A stretch of 64,000 nucleotides of DNA, from contig NZ_JOGB01000008.1 in assembly GCF_000719335.1 (NCBI RefSeq), positions 1 to 64,000 of the forward strand. The letters are read 5' to 3'. Positions 33,681 through 44,174 of the stretch are shown here, piece by piece (the first letter of the stretch is position 1; every line of letters begins with the position of its first letter). This DNA comes from Streptomyces sp. NRRL S-87. Lineage in GTDB: Bacteria; Actinomycetota; Actinomycetes; Streptomycetales; Streptomycetaceae. Under the pieces are notes generated by a model, which saw only the letters and a program-made list of their open reading frames with translations, ran no database searches and was not told where the DNA came from. The position numbers and the translations under genes are program-made.

Positions 33681-36600
33681 TGTCCGCCGCCACCCGCACC
33701 GCCCTGGCCTTCACCGCCGTCACCACGGTCGGCGGCCTGCTCCCCGCCGACATGCTGCTGCGCATCGCCGAGGCGCGGAACCTGCCGGGCACCAAGCCCG
33801 CCGACTACGGCCTGCCCGCCTCGGTACCCGTGCGCGACGAGGCCGAGCGCGCCTGGGAGTACCTCAAGCCGCTCTGGCGCGACCTGCGCGCCGCCCTGCC
33901 CGCCGACCCCATCACCGGCGCGCCCGCCGCCGACCCTGTCGGCCGGGCCGGCACCGACTGGCTCGCGCAGCTCTTCCGGAAGCTGGACTTCGGTGCGCTG
34001 ACGGAGGTCGGCGCGGCGGGCATCGCGGCCGACTCCGACCCGGAGAAGCGGTTCCCGATCTCCCACCGCCACGGCCCGGCCTTGGTCCACCTGATCCCCT
34101 GGAACCAGGAACTGGACAAGCGCCCGACGGCCAGCCAGGTCCCCGCCCAGTCCATGCTCCAGGACTGCCTCAACCGCACCGAGGTCCACCTGTGGGCAGT
34201 CCTCACCAACGGCCGCCGCCTGCGCCTGCTGCGCGACTCCTCGTCCTTCGCCACGGCCGCCTACGTTGAGTTCGACCTGGAAGCCATCTTCGACGGCGAG
34301 CTGTTCAGCGAGTTCGTGCTGCTGTACTGCGTGCTGCACGCCTCCCGGTTCATGGTGGCGGAGGGGGCGGCGGCTTCAGGGTGCTGGCTGGAGAAGTGGC
34401 GGACGGTCGCCATCGAGTCTGGCAGCCGGGCGCTCGACCACTTCCGCGACGGCGTCCAGGCGGCCCTCACCGTGCTCGGCACCGGATTCCTGAGCCACCC
34501 GCACAACGACAAGCTCCGCGAGCACCTGGACGTCCACGCCTTCCAGACGGCGCTACTTCGGCTCGTCTACCGCATGATCTTCCTCTTCGTCGCCGAGGAC
34601 CGAGGCGCCCTGCTGGACCCCGAGACGGACGAATTGACCCGCGAGCGCTTCACCCGCTACTTCTCGACCGCTCGGCTTCGCCGCCATGCCCTGCGCCGCC
34701 TGGGCACCGCCCACGACGATCAGTACCGTGCCCTGGAGCTGCTGATCGAGGCGCTGGGCTCCGAGGAAGGCCGCCCTGAGCTGGGTCTGAAGGGACTCGG
34801 CGGCCTCTTCAACGACACGCCCGCCGACGAGCCCCTGCGCGGTGCGCGGCTGGCCAACCGCCGTTTGTTCGAGGCCGTCAAACACCTGGCCCGCGTGCGC
34901 GACGCGGGCTCCGCCCGCTGGCGTCCCGTCGACTACCAGCGCATGGGCGCCGAAGAACTCGGCTCGGTGTACGAGGCCCTGCTGGAGCTGGTCCCGAAGC
35001 ACAGCGCCGCCGACCGCACCTTTGAACTGGTTGACCGCATCGGCAACGACCGTAAGAAGACTGGCAGTTACTACACCCCGACCGCGCTCACCGAGACCCT
35101 GCTCGACTCGACGCTGAACCCGGTGATAGACGACGCCGTCAAGCGCGGCGAGCAGAACGCGAGCGCCAACGGACGTCCCGACCCCGCCGACATGATCGTC
35201 GAGGAACTCCTCTCCCTCACGGTCTGCGACCCCGCGTGCGGGTCGGGGCACTTCCTGGTGGGTGCGGCCCGTCGTATCGCCAAGCGCGTCGCGGCGGTGC
35301 GCGAGCGCAACCCCGAGCCCACGGCCGAGGCAGTGCGCCACGCCCTTCACGAGGTCGTCGAGCGCTGCGTGTACGGCGTGGACCTCAACCCCATGGCGGT
35401 CGAGCTGGCCAAGGTGTCCCTGTGGCTGGAGGCCATGGAGCCCGGCCGCCCCCTCGGGTTCCTCGACGCGCACATTAAGCACGGCAACGGCCTGATCGGG
35501 GCGACCCCTGCCCTGATGCGGGACGGCATCCCGGACAAGGCATTCAAGAAGGCCGAGGGCGACGACGAGGCCTGGGCAAGGTCGCTGCTCAACCGCAATG
35601 CTCTGGAACGCGAAGGCCAGGGCGGCCTGTTCGAGATCGAGACCGAGACGAAGGTCGCCAACACCTCCTTTGCCCACGGGCTGCGCCGTATCACCGCGTC
35701 CCCAGCCGACAGCCTTACCGACGTCCGCCGCAAGGAGGCCGCCTACCGCGACTGGGAGACGTCGGCCGAGTACCTGCGTGCCCTGCACCTGGCGGACGCG
35801 TGGTGCGCGGCGTTCGTCTGGGTCAAGCGCGAGGACGCGCCGCCGGCCATCACACACAAGGTTTTCCGGGGGCTGGAGGACGCCGACGGTAACGCTGCGT
35901 CGCAGTCGACGCACGACGAGATCGTGCGCCTGCGCGACCAGTACGCCTTCTTCCACTGGCACCTGGAGTTCCCCGAGATCTTCGCGGTTCCGGAGGACGG
36001 TGACGCGTCGGCCTACACGGGCGCTGTCGACCCGGCCACGGGGTGGAACGGCGGCTTCACGTGCGTGGTGGGCAACCCGCCGTGGGACAAGGTCGACTTC
36101 CACGACAAGCAGTACTTCAGCGTGGTAGCCCCTGAGATCGCAGACATCTCCGGCACGGCCCGCCGTACCCGCATCGCCGAGTGGGAGGAAGAGAACCCCG
36201 AGGCCGGAGAGCAGTACCGCCAGGCTCGGCGCGCGATCAAGGGGACGTTCCACTTCGTGGGGGACTCGGGGGTTTTCCCGCTGTGCGCGAAGGGGTTGAC
36301 GGTCAAGGGCGTTAACTCCCTCCAGACGGACCAGCTCTTCGCTGAGCGAATGGCGAACGTGGTCGCGCCCCAGGGACGCTTCGGCCTGATCCTGCCGACG
36401 GCGGTTGCCACGGGTGCGAGCTCCCAGTACCTGTTCGGTGACTTCGCTCGGCGGGGGGTTCTGGCGTCGCTGTACGACTTCGAGAACCGCCGCCCGAAAT
36501 CGCCCGCGCTGCCCCAGGGCGGCAGGTGGTTCGAGAGCGTGCACGCCAGCTACAAGTTCTGCCTGTTCACCCTCACTGGCCACGCCGCGCGCGCGGACGC

Positions 36601-37858
36601 CAGCCGCGTCGGCTTCTTCCTGTCCGACATCACAGACCTGGAAGACCCGAACCGGGTGTTCGCCTTGGACCCCGAGGACCTGGCTCGGATCAACCCGAAC
36701 ACGGGCACTCTGCCGGTGTTGCGCACGCAGCGCGACGCAGACATCACGGCCGGCGTCTACCGGCGCGTGCCGGTGCTGTGGAACGGGGGACGCCAGGACG
36801 GCAACGCGTGGGCCATGTCCTTCAAGCGCCTCTTCGACATGACCGACGACTCCGACCTGTTCCGCAGCCGCGAAAGGCTTGAGTCCGAGGGGTGGGAACT
36901 GCAGGGCAACGTCTTCGAGCGAGGCGGGGAGCGGATGCTGCCCTTGTATGAGGCGAAGATGGTGGACTTCTTCAACCACCGCGCTGCCGATGTCGTGAAA
37001 AGCCCGACCGCCGTCAACCGCCAGAATCAGCCCAGGTACCTGCCCGCCGAGGAGCTGCAAGACCCCGCGCGTCTGGCTCTGCCGCTCAACTGGATTCAGC
37101 GAGACGGAACGATCCCCACTCGACGTAACAACAAGGACATCCATGTCAAGGGGGTCGAGCTACGCCTCGCTGAGGAGGGGTGGGACCACGACTGGCTCTG
37201 CGGGTGGTGCGACGTCACCGCCTCAACCAACGAGCGCACCGCCATCCCCGCCTTCCTCCCACGTACGGCCGTCGGCAACACCTACACCCTGATGCTCCCC
37301 CGCGTCGCACCCCCGCTGGTCGCGGCTATGGTCGCCACCCAGTCTTCGCTTGTCTTCGACTTCGTGAGTCGCCAGAAGATCAGTGACGCTCACATGAAAC
37401 CGTTCATCTGGAAACAGCTCCCCGTCCCCACCCCCACCACCCTCCAACCACACCTCCCCTTCCTCCTCCCCCGTGTCCTCGAACTCGTTTACACCGCCTA
37501 CGACATGACCCCCCTTGCCCGCGACTTGGGCGACGAGGGCGAACCGTTCAGATGGCACGACGACCGTCGTGCCCAGCTGCGTGCCGAGTTGGACGCTTAC
37601 TTCTTCCACCTGTACGGGATCTCCCGCGAGGACACCGACTACATCCTGGAGTCCTTCCAATCGGCGTCGGGCGGCCTCAAGAACAACGAGAACGCCAAGT
37701 TCGGCGAGTACCGCACCAAGCGCCTCGTCCTCGCCGAATACGACCGCATGGCCGCCGCCGGCCTGACCCTGGAGGCCCCGCTCACCGAGGGTGAGTCCAG
37801 CGCCTACTGCTCCGTCCTCACCCCGCCCCCCGGCCAGGGCCCCCGCCACCCCGCCTGA
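33680..37858 (+). CDS. drmMI: N6-adenine DNA methyltransferase, DISARM DrmMI-like
   Basis: The start is ATG 33680, which overlaps the drmD stop by one base; the product has 1392 residues. The N-terminal third resembles the non-catalytic part of type IIG/PglX-like enzymes ([34 protein letters not shown]). KKTGSYYTP (about residue 457) precedes the SAM motif DPACGSGHF at 517-525. The target-base motif NPPW is at 799-802. The rest is a long specificity/helical region. It should methylate adenine in host DNA to mark self. No intact D/ExK nuclease motif was seen in the N-terminus, so restriction must come from partners. Confidence 0.83.
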   Translation: MSAATRTALAFTAVTTVGGLLPADMLLRIAEARNLPGTKPADYGLPASVPVRDEAERAWEYLKPLWRDLRAALPADPITGAPAADPVGRAGTDWLAQLFRKLDFGALTEVGAAGIAADSDPEKRFPISHRHGPALVHLIPWNQELDKRPTASQVPAQSMLQDCLNRTEVHLWAVLTNGRRLRLLRDSSSFATAAYVEFDLEAIFDGELFSEFVLLYCVLHASRFMVAEGAAASGCWLEKWRTVAIESGSRALDHFRDGVQAALTVLGTGFLSHPHNDKLREHLDVHAFQTALLRLVYRMIFLFVAEDRGALLDPETDELTRERFTRYFSTARLRRHALRRLGTAHDDQYRALELLIEALGSEEGRPELGLKGLGGLFNDTPADEPLRGARLANRRLFEAVKHLARVRDAGSARWRPVDYQRMGAEELGSVYEALLELVPKHSAADRTFELVDRIGNDRKKTGSYYTPTALTETLLDSTLNPVIDDAVKRGEQNASANGRPDPADMIVEELLSLTVCDPACGSGHFLVGAARRIAKRVAAVRERNPEPTAEAVRHALHEVVERCVYGVDLNPMAVELAKVSLWLEAMEPGRPLGFLDAHIKHGNGLIGATPALMRDGIPDKAFKKAEGDDEAWARSLLNRNALEREGQGGLFEIETETKVANTSFAHGLRRITASPADSLTDVRRKEAAYRDWETSAEYLRALHLADAWCAAFVWVKREDAPPAITHKVFRGLEDADGNAASQSTHDEIVRLRDQYAFFHWHLEFPEIFAVPEDGDASAYTGAVDPATGWNGGFTCVVGNPPWDKVDFHDKQYFSVVAPEIADISGTARRTRIAEWEEENPEAGEQYRQARRAIKGTFHFVGDSGVFPLCAKGLTVKGVNSLQTDQLFAERMANVVAPQGRFGLILPTAVATGASSQYLFGDFARRGVLASLYDFENRRPKSPALPQGGRWFESVHASYKFCLFTLTGHAARADASRVGFFLSDITDLEDPNRVFALDPEDLARINPNTGTLPVLRTQRDADITAGVYRRVPVLWNGGRQDGNAWAMSFKRLFDMTDDSDLFRSRERLESEGWELQGNVFERGGERMLPLYEAKMVDFFNHRAADVVKSPTAVNRQNQPRYLPAEELQDPARLALPLNWIQRDGTIPTRRNNKDIHVKGVELRLAEEGWDHDWLCGWCDVTASTNERTAIPAFLPRTAVGNTYTLMLPRVAPPLVAAMVATQSSLVFDFVSRQKISDAHMKPFIWKQLPVPTPTTLQPHLPFLLPRVLELVYTAYDMTPLARDLGDEGEPFRWHDDRRAQLRAELDAYFFHLYGISREDTDYILESFQSASGGLKNNENAKFGEYRTKRLVLAEYDRMAAAGLTLEAPLTEGESSAYCSVLTPPPGQGPRHPA

Positions 37859-37894
37859 CCACGTCAGGTCAAAGGCCGGCCCTGCCCAGTGCCC

Positions 37895-37918
37895 GGCCCC
37901 TGCCAACCGGCAGGGGCC
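37895..37918 (+). terminator. Terminator after drmMI-like gene
   Basis: A perfect 10-bp stem, GGCCCCTGCC with GGCAGGGGCC, around an AACC loop separates defence units 1 and 2. Confidence 0.8.
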
Positions 37919-37977
37919 AGAAGCGGCGCATCTCTGCTCGTGCGTACCACGCCTCACCCCGCACCGGAGACCCATCC

Positions 37978-39837
37978 ATGTACCTCGATCAGCTCCGTCT
38001 GCAAGGATTCCGCTCAGCCGCCGACACCACAGTCTCCTTCCAGCCCGACGTCACGGTCATCGTCGGCGAGAACAACGCCGGCAAGTCCAACGTGATGGAT
38101 GCCATCCGCTTGCTGACGCCTCCCCTCGACGGCAAGGGCAGCGGTCTCTACCCGGACCGCGACGATCTCCACCGGGACGGTTGCCCCGAAGACGGGCATG
38201 CTGAAGGGTGCCGCAACACCATCGAGTTGTCCGCCCGGTATAGATCACGATCACCCGGCGATCTGGACATGTTCAGTCAAGCCTTCGAGCGGGACGGAGA
38301 AACGGCGAGCTACCACCTCACTATCACTCCCCCGCCGGAGGGCTTCCGGCGCGCCACCCTGTCGTGGCGGGCAGGTGAGGGTGCGACCGCCGACCTCGAC
38401 CCCGAGCCCAGAGCCCGGGAGGGGATCCGTCACCTGTACTTGCCCCCGCTGCGGGATGCCCAGCGCGAACTTGCATCCAGCAGCGGTGGTCGCATCCAGC
38501 TTGTCGTCGAGAGACTGCTCAAGGACGAGGCGGACCGCAAGGAATTCCTCCGCCAGGTCGGCAAGCAGTTCGAGGAGGTCGGCAAGATCTCGCCGCTGCC
38601 CGATGCCCTGGACTCCGTCGGCAACCGTCTCGCCCGGCTCACTGAGGGAGCTCTACCTCAGTCGGTCGACCTGGGGTTCGCCGACGCCTCCGTCAGTTCC
38701 ATCGCACGGGGGTTGCGACTGCGCATGGAGCAAGCCGGACTCGACCCCCGCGACCTGGCCGAATCAGGGCTCGGCTACGCGAACTTGCTGTTCATGGCCA
38801 CAGTGCTGACGCAGCTCCAAGATGCGGCGGAAGCCGACCTCACCCTTCTCCTGGTCGAAGAACCGGAAGCACACCTGCATCCGCAACTCCAGTCCATCCT
38901 CCTCAACTACCTCGTGGAGGAAGCCCAGGAGAGCAGGCGTCAAGCGGACTCCAAGAGCCCGTGGCGCGGCCAGATCCAGGTGATTGTCACCACGCATTCA
39001 CCGCACGTCGCCACCGCGGTCGCGCCCAAGAATCTCGTTGTACTTCAGCGCAGGCCAAAGCGTCCCGGTGCTGCTGCCGTCGAAGGGTCTACACGTAGCA
39101 CCTCGTACGAAACCACCGCCGTCGCGGTCGACAGGTTGTCGCTGGGCAAGGACGACCACATCAAGCTCCGTAGCTATCTCACCGCCACGCGCAACACATT
39201 CCTGTTCGGACAGCGCGTTCTCCTCGTCGAAGGTCTGGCCGAAGCCCTGCTCCTTCCTGAGTTCGCACGACTCACACTCAGCCGGGAACGGCTTCAACGG
39301 TTCCTCGGCACCGCGCTCGTTCCGATCGACGGCGTTGACTTCATGCCGTACATCCGCACCCTCTTGACCGTCGACAGCGCGAGTCAGTTCCGGATAGCCC
39401 GACGCGTCGCTGTAATCACTGACGGTGATGCCGGGACAGGAGCCGCGAAGGCCGCAGAAAAGCGCATCTCGGAGCTCGAACAGATCATTTCCGCGACGGC
39501 CTCCGACAACCTGGCCCGTGTCTTCCGTAACGAGTTCACGCTGGAGCCGGAACTCCTGCGCGCGGGCGGCCCCAACCGCGAGATCGTCCTGGATGCCTGG
39601 AAGCGGCAGAAGCCGATCGCTTGGGAAGATCACTGGAAGGCAGTGGGTGCCGGCTCGCCTGCCCAGCAGGCCAAGGCCCTGGCCGAGTTGATCAACGGGC
39701 GGAAACTGATCCGCAAGGGCGACCTCGCCCAGGACATTCTGGCAGTGGCTGCTGAGCGGCCGCGCGAGGCCACCCCGATGGCGGTGCCCCAGTACCTGAA
39801 GGACGCTCTCTTGTGGGTCACCGAGGAGGTGTCATGA
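37978..39837 (+). CDS. gajA: OLD-family ATPase/TOPRIM nuclease, Gabija GajA-like
   Basis: The 619-residue protein has an ABC-type ATPase head with Walker A GENNAGKSN (K36) and Walker B LLLVEEPEAHLHPQL (around E294/E295). A C-terminal TOPRIM nuclease follows, with LLVEGLAEALLLPEFA (E418) and TDGDAG (D482, D484). OLD proteins paired with a UvrD-like helicase are class 2 OLDs, and Gabija is the defence system of this type; GajA cuts invading DNA when nucleotides are depleted. The stop overlaps the helicase start (ATGA). The protein is slightly longer than Bacillus GajA. Confidence 0.85.
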   Translation: MYLDQLRLQGFRSAADTTVSFQPDVTVIVGENNAGKSNVMDAIRLLTPPLDGKGSGLYPDRDDLHRDGCPEDGHAEGCRNTIELSARYRSRSPGDLDMFSQAFERDGETASYHLTITPPPEGFRRATLSWRAGEGATADLDPEPRAREGIRHLYLPPLRDAQRELASSSGGRIQLVVERLLKDEADRKEFLRQVGKQFEEVGKISPLPDALDSVGNRLARLTEGALPQSVDLGFADASVSSIARGLRLRMEQAGLDPRDLAESGLGYANLLFMATVLTQLQDAAEADLTLLLVEEPEAHLHPQLQSILLNYLVEEAQESRRQADSKSPWRGQIQVIVTTHSPHVATAVAPKNLVVLQRRPKRPGAAAVEGSTRSTSYETTAVAVDRLSLGKDDHIKLRSYLTATRNTFLFGQRVLLVEGLAEALLLPEFARLTLSRERLQRFLGTALVPIDGVDFMPYIRTLLTVDSASQFRIARRVAVITDGDAGTGAAKAAEKRISELEQIISATASDNLARVFRNEFTLEPELLRAGGPNREIVLDAWKRQKPIAWEDHWKAVGAGSPAQQAKALAELINGRKLIRKGDLAQDILAVAAERPREATPMAVPQYLKDALLWVTEEVS

Positions 39838-41696
39838 CCCCTCGTGATCCCAGCACCGCCGCCGACACCATCGCCGTTCTGCGCGCTGAAGCCGGCGCTG
39901 CTCAACGCGCACTGGTGAACATGGAAACCAGCCCCGGTCGCATCGTCCGCGCCGAGGCGTGCCCTGGCGCAGGAAAGACCCGTACCATCGTCGAACGCCA
40001 TCTGGCCTGCCCGGCGGGGCCGCGTCAGGGCCGGGCGCTGGTCTCCTTCACCAAGGTCGCGGGACGCGAGATCAGGAAGCGGTGTGTTGATGAAGGGCGC
40101 CCTGAGCTTGCCCAGTTCCCCCACTTCATAGGCACTTTCGACGCGTTCATCTGGCGGCATCTTCTCCGCCCGTACCTGCTGCCCAAGCCCGGCAAAATAT
40201 GGCAGCGCTTGGAGGAGTGGAGCGACCACCCGCAGGCTCGTAGGGACGGCGCCTCCCTGGACGACTTCAGCTTCTCGTACGGCGGAGGCGTCGTCCGCAT
40301 CTCGGACCCGCATCCGATCATCCGCCGGCTCCCACACCGGTTTCGGCGCGACGAGGAGGGGCGACAGAAGCTGACGGTGTGGGCGGCGTCTGCGATGCAG
40401 CGCCTGTGGAGTCAGGGCTATCTGTCGGGGGACCAGCTGCGCGACATGGCACTTCACCTCCTGTCCGATACCGAGCGTCGCAAGCGCATCGCGAGGGTAC
40501 TGCTCACCCGCTTCCGTGAAGTCGTCATTGATGAGTCCCAGGACTGCTCCGAAGAGGACTTGCGGATCGTCGACATGCTGTGTGGGCTCGACATACCCCT
40601 GCTGCTTGTCGGCGACCCGGACCAAAGCATCTACGGCTTCAGGAACGTGGTCTCACTCACGACTGCCGTACCCGAGACGCGCAGCAATGCGGCACCAGAT
40701 CACCGGTTGACGCATAACTGGCGTAGCACCCAGGTTATTTGCGACCTCGCGCACACGTTGCGCACTACCAACGCTCCCTGCGACACCGCAGTAGGCCCCT
40801 ATCACGCCGAGACGACACCGATCTTGCTCCTTCCCACCACCGGGCGGAAGGATGGCGAGTGGTTGGGGGACTTCGGTGCGGCGGCAGAGCAACTCGCCGT
40901 CCCCCAAAGCCAACGTCTCGTGGTCGCACACGGTAACTCGACACTACCCAAAGGCCTTACCGGAACACGAGTTCCCCCCTCGGACCAGCTGGGCCGACTC
41001 ATTTGGGCTACAGCCGTCCTACGTTCACCAGGTGCGTCGACCAGGCACCAGGAACGCGCCCACAAAGTGCTGCGCGAAGCCGTTCTGCGGCACTGGTACG
41101 GCCAACCCAACACCCCTGAGCCTGTCAACCTTGCTCATCAAGGACTCAGTCCACTGGAACTGCACGTAGCCGAGCAGTCAGTCCTTCGCGCCCTACCTTC
41201 GCTGGACATGCCTGCAGCCGAGTGGAGTCGGGCGGCACACAGTGTCCTCACGGCAAAGGCCGGCCTGCTCGGTCTCGTGCCCCAGGTGCAGCGCGCCTAT
41301 CCCTGCAAGAAGCATGGCAAAGCAGCATGGCAGATCGTGGGTTTCGGAGCGCCCTCGTCTCCCGACGTCTCCGTCGGGCGGGCCAGTACCGTTCATGGAG
41401 TGAAAGGCGATCAGGCAGACGCGGTGCTGGTCGTCATCCCAGCTGCCACCCTGGAGGACAGCCGTTCGACAGACCTCGTCAAAGCCTGGGCGGAAGGCCC
41501 TGCCCGCATGATGCCCGGAGAGATCGGCGAGGCCCTACGGGTTCTATACGTAGCCGCGACACGCGCCCGTCGTCTCCTCGCGTTTGCGCTGGAAGACGAC
41601 CCCCTGGCGATGATTGCGACGTTCCTCGCCAGGCGAGGCGTCCCGTTCCGCGCCCTCCGTGAGCCTCAGCAAGAGCAGCTGAGACTGAGCGGCTAA
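39834..41696 (+). CDS. gajB: UvrD-like superfamily 1 helicase, Gabija GajB-like
   Basis: The start is ATG 39834, which overlaps the OLD gene stop by 4 bp; 620 residues. Motifs: EACPGAGKTRT (K48), VSFTKVAGREI, DESQD (D233-E234), GDPDQSIYGFRN, HNWRST, TVHGVKGDQADAV, and VLYVAATRARRLL. All SF1A helicase motifs appear intact. In Gabija, GajB joins GajA in a large complex and senses DNA ends. Translational coupling with the OLD gene supports the pairing. Confidence 0.85.
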   Translation: MTPRDPSTAADTIAVLRAEAGAAQRALVNMETSPGRIVRAEACPGAGKTRTIVERHLACPAGPRQGRALVSFTKVAGREIRKRCVDEGRPELAQFPHFIGTFDAFIWRHLLRPYLLPKPGKIWQRLEEWSDHPQARRDGASLDDFSFSYGGGVVRISDPHPIIRRLPHRFRRDEEGRQKLTVWAASAMQRLWSQGYLSGDQLRDMALHLLSDTERRKRIARVLLTRFREVVIDESQDCSEEDLRIVDMLCGLDIPLLLVGDPDQSIYGFRNVVSLTTAVPETRSNAAPDHRLTHNWRSTQVICDLAHTLRTTNAPCDTAVGPYHAETTPILLLPTTGRKDGEWLGDFGAAAEQLAVPQSQRLVVAHGNSTLPKGLTGTRVPPSDQLGRLIWATAVLRSPGASTRHQERAHKVLREAVLRHWYGQPNTPEPVNLAHQGLSPLELHVAEQSVLRALPSLDMPAAEWSRAAHSVLTAKAGLLGLVPQVQRAYPCKKHGKAAWQIVGFGAPSSPDVSVGRASTVHGVKGDQADAVLVVIPAATLEDSRSTDLVKAWAEGPARMMPGEIGEALRVLYVAATRARRLLAFALEDDPLAMIATFLARRGVPFRALREPQQEQLRLSG

Positions 41697-41726
41697 CTAA
41701 CCCACCACCCCGTCACCAGGAGCCCA

Positions 41727-43946
41727 GTGCCGTACGCAGAGAAAGAAGACACGCGCAAGGTCCAGACCGCAGTCATCGGCCGGGCCGAGTCGGACTGGCC
41801 GGTGTTCCTGCCGTACGACCATGATGACTTCGACCGGTTCATGCGGGGTCGCACGCGCGACGACTTCTATTGCGGCGTCCTGCTCGGCGGCTGCGGCAAG
41901 AGGCTGTCCCCGAAGCGGTACACGGACAAGAAGTGCCACTTCGCGCACCGACCGCCCGTGCACTGCCGCCGCACGGAGATCGGTGAGGACAGCGCCGATC
42001 ACCTCTACATCGGGCGGGCCGTCACCGACTGGCTGAAGCAGCAGGGGCAGCAGGCGGTGCAGCCCGTCTACAAGCCCAAGGGGCACCAGGTCCGCGATGT
42101 CGTCGACGTGTCGTACGAGGCTGGACACCGGCTCATACGCGTCCAGCTCGCCCGGAGGTCGAAGCGGGAGTGGGAGGAGGCCGACGCGGAGCTTCGAGTC
42201 CGGCACTCGGAACTCGACTGGTTCTTCGGGCCTGACAGTCTCCTGGCCAACTGGCAAGTCGAGCGGCAGGGGTACGCCCTTCGTGTGCAGTGCCGATCAC
42301 TCGGGGCGATCCGAACCGTGGAAATCGGCACCCAGTTCCCGGACAGACCCGTGGAGTGGACCTCATTCTCGGAGTGCACGCTCGCCCCCGAAGGTATCGT
42401 CACCCCGAGTCTCATGCACACACCGAGTGGCATCGTTCCGCGCCATGCGGCCCCCGCGGAACCCGCCCCTCCCCCGTCCAGCCTGCCGCTCACCTCGACC
42501 TCCGTCCTCATCAGCGACGCCGCGCTGTCTCACGCCACCGACACCCACCGCTGGTTCGATGTCTCCATACGCGTCAACGCCCGCCTGTCGCTCCCCGCCC
42601 GTGCGGATTCGCCCGACGTTCACCGCACGTACCTGCCCATGGACGCCACTCTCTCCCTCGACAGCGATGGCACATGGCTGATCGAGGCCGGCGCACTGCA
42701 GCGCGTCCAGACCGACGCTGCCGACCGGCCCACGGACAGCGCCGGGCCGTCCGCCGACACGCATACTCCGTCGCCCGAGGAGCAGTCGCTTCCTCCTGAC
42801 GCCGACCTCGTCGCCTCCTTCCGCAGAACGCTGGAGAACGCCGCGCGGAGCAAGAACGTCGTTACGCTGGCAACCCTGTGCAAGGGAGCGTCGCTCCACG
42901 GCCACGCACTCCCCGTGGACCGGTGGCGGGAGCTCCTCCTCCGGGTCGAACAGCCCCGGACACCGGGCAAGCCCGTTCTGTCAGCCCTCATCAAGGGGCG
43001 AGACGGCGGCCCAGCCCCGTTCTTCAAAGAGGTACTGCACGCACTCGGTTGGACGAAGAGGTTCTCCAACACCGAGTTGCTCGACATCTGGAACCGCGAG
43101 CGTGGCCGCGTCCACGCGGCCTACAGCAGAAGCAGCCAGGCGAACCCGTCGTCCCTTCCCCAGCAGGAAGCCCACCGCAAGCCACCGGGCCGTGTCAGAG
43201 GGAAGCGGTCCGATTCCGCCGCCGCCCGACGCCGCGCCGCCTTCGACGCTCTGCTTGACGTGGCTCACGAAGCACGGCATGCCGGTGACCTCGATACCTT
43301 CGAACAGAACCTGTTCCTGGCAGAACGGGCAGCGCCGTCGACGGATGCCCACGAGACCGTGCGGGAACACACTGACTGGCTGATAGACCAGCGCGCCGAC
43401 GAGTTGTATGAGACCTGGGAGCGCCTGGCAGCGCTCATTGACACAATCAACCGCGACGGAGACGACCTCTATCCGGACCAGTTGCGCCGCGCCCTCCGGA
43501 GTGCCGAGGAACTCGCTGAAGAGGTCGGAGACGATCTGGCGGCGGAGGAACGTGGCGACATCGCGCGCTGGCAGCGGCACCTGGAACGGATGACCGAGCG
43601 CCTCACGCTGTCGCAGATACGCGGCCATGCCATCGCCGTCCGCGTCGCGCTGCGGCAGGCCGCGCGCGAAGGGCGTACGACGACATGGGGCGAACTGGCC
43701 CTGCGGATCGGGGCTCCCCTCTCAGCCCTCGACCCGGACGACAAGATCGCCGTATTGGTCGAGGTAGACCGTGAGACACCGGACGACAGGCCCCCGCTTT
43801 CCGCACTGGTCACCGCGCACGGAGGCGACCGGCCGCATCCGCTCTACCAGCAGATCCTTTTCAATCTGGACCGGATCGCTCCCCCACCCGAGGCCCTGTT
43901 CATGCACTGGCGCATGGCACTGCGTCGTCACTCAGAACTACGGTGA
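41727..43946 (+). CDS. CoiA-like N-terminal domain protein with duplicated C-terminal module
   Basis: The start is GTG 41727 (AGGAG upstream), 30 bp after the GajB-like gene, so it is probably the third gene of that operon; 739 residues. Residues 45-180 resemble the competence-protein CoiA nuclease family: a Cys/His cluster (CGVLLGGCGKRL, then CHFAH), HLYIGRAVTDWLKQQG, then RDVVDV and VQLARRS where CoiA has its catalytic D and E-x-Q. The E is not conserved. Two similar modules follow (about residues 360-460 and 635-735), each with a -P-LSAL(I/V)- core. Function is unknown; a nuclease or DNA-sensing accessory is plausible. Confidence 0.65.
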   Translation: MPYAEKEDTRKVQTAVIGRAESDWPVFLPYDHDDFDRFMRGRTRDDFYCGVLLGGCGKRLSPKRYTDKKCHFAHRPPVHCRRTEIGEDSADHLYIGRAVTDWLKQQGQQAVQPVYKPKGHQVRDVVDVSYEAGHRLIRVQLARRSKREWEEADAELRVRHSELDWFFGPDSLLANWQVERQGYALRVQCRSLGAIRTVEIGTQFPDRPVEWTSFSECTLAPEGIVTPSLMHTPSGIVPRHAAPAEPAPPPSSLPLTSTSVLISDAALSHATDTHRWFDVSIRVNARLSLPARADSPDVHRTYLPMDATLSLDSDGTWLIEAGALQRVQTDAADRPTDSAGPSADTHTPSPEEQSLPPDADLVASFRRTLENAARSKNVVTLATLCKGASLHGHALPVDRWRELLLRVEQPRTPGKPVLSALIKGRDGGPAPFFKEVLHALGWTKRFSNTELLDIWNRERGRVHAAYSRSSQANPSSLPQQEAHRKPPGRVRGKRSDSAAARRRAAFDALLDVAHEARHAGDLDTFEQNLFLAERAAPSTDAHETVREHTDWLIDQRADELYETWERLAALIDTINRDGDDLYPDQLRRALRSAEELAEEVGDDLAAEERGDIARWQRHLERMTERLTLSQIRGHAIAVRVALRQAAREGRTTTWGELALRIGAPLSALDPDDKIAVLVEVDRETPDDRPPLSALVTAHGGDRPHPLYQQILFNLDRIAPPPEALFMHWRMALRRHSELR

Positions 43947-44008
43947 AGCCTGACCGAACCGCCGTCGTGGTCCCCCCGGAAGCGCCGCTATCACGCGCGC
44001 CGCTTCGC

Positions 44009-44160
44009 TCAGGCGTCCGCCACGAACCCCATGCACCGCGACCACTCCTCACGCCCGACGACGAAGTCGGGGCGCGTCACGTCCTTGGAGTCCCTTGCAT
44101 GGACGACCTGTTCGTCGATCGCGACCTCCACGCAGTCATCGCTCTGGCTGACGCTGTAGT
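44009..44160 (-). pseudogene. DUF397 gene fragment
   Basis: The minus-strand frame ending at 44009 reads YSVSQSDDCVEVA, then VVHARDSKD, then RPDFVVGREEWSRCMGFV, the C-terminal two-thirds of a DUF397 protein. No start codon or ribosome site precedes it, and upstream it runs into the neighbouring gene's 3' end. DUF397 genes normally pair with an XRE regulator, which is absent here. Confidence 0.55.
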
Positions 44161-44174
44161 GAGCGCGCCTGCGC

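Noticed and set aside
33680..37858. BREX/Pgl PglX methylase
   Set aside because: No PglZ, BrxC/PglY or BrxL gene is nearby; the NPPW motif and the direct link to an SNF2 helicase fit DrmMI better.
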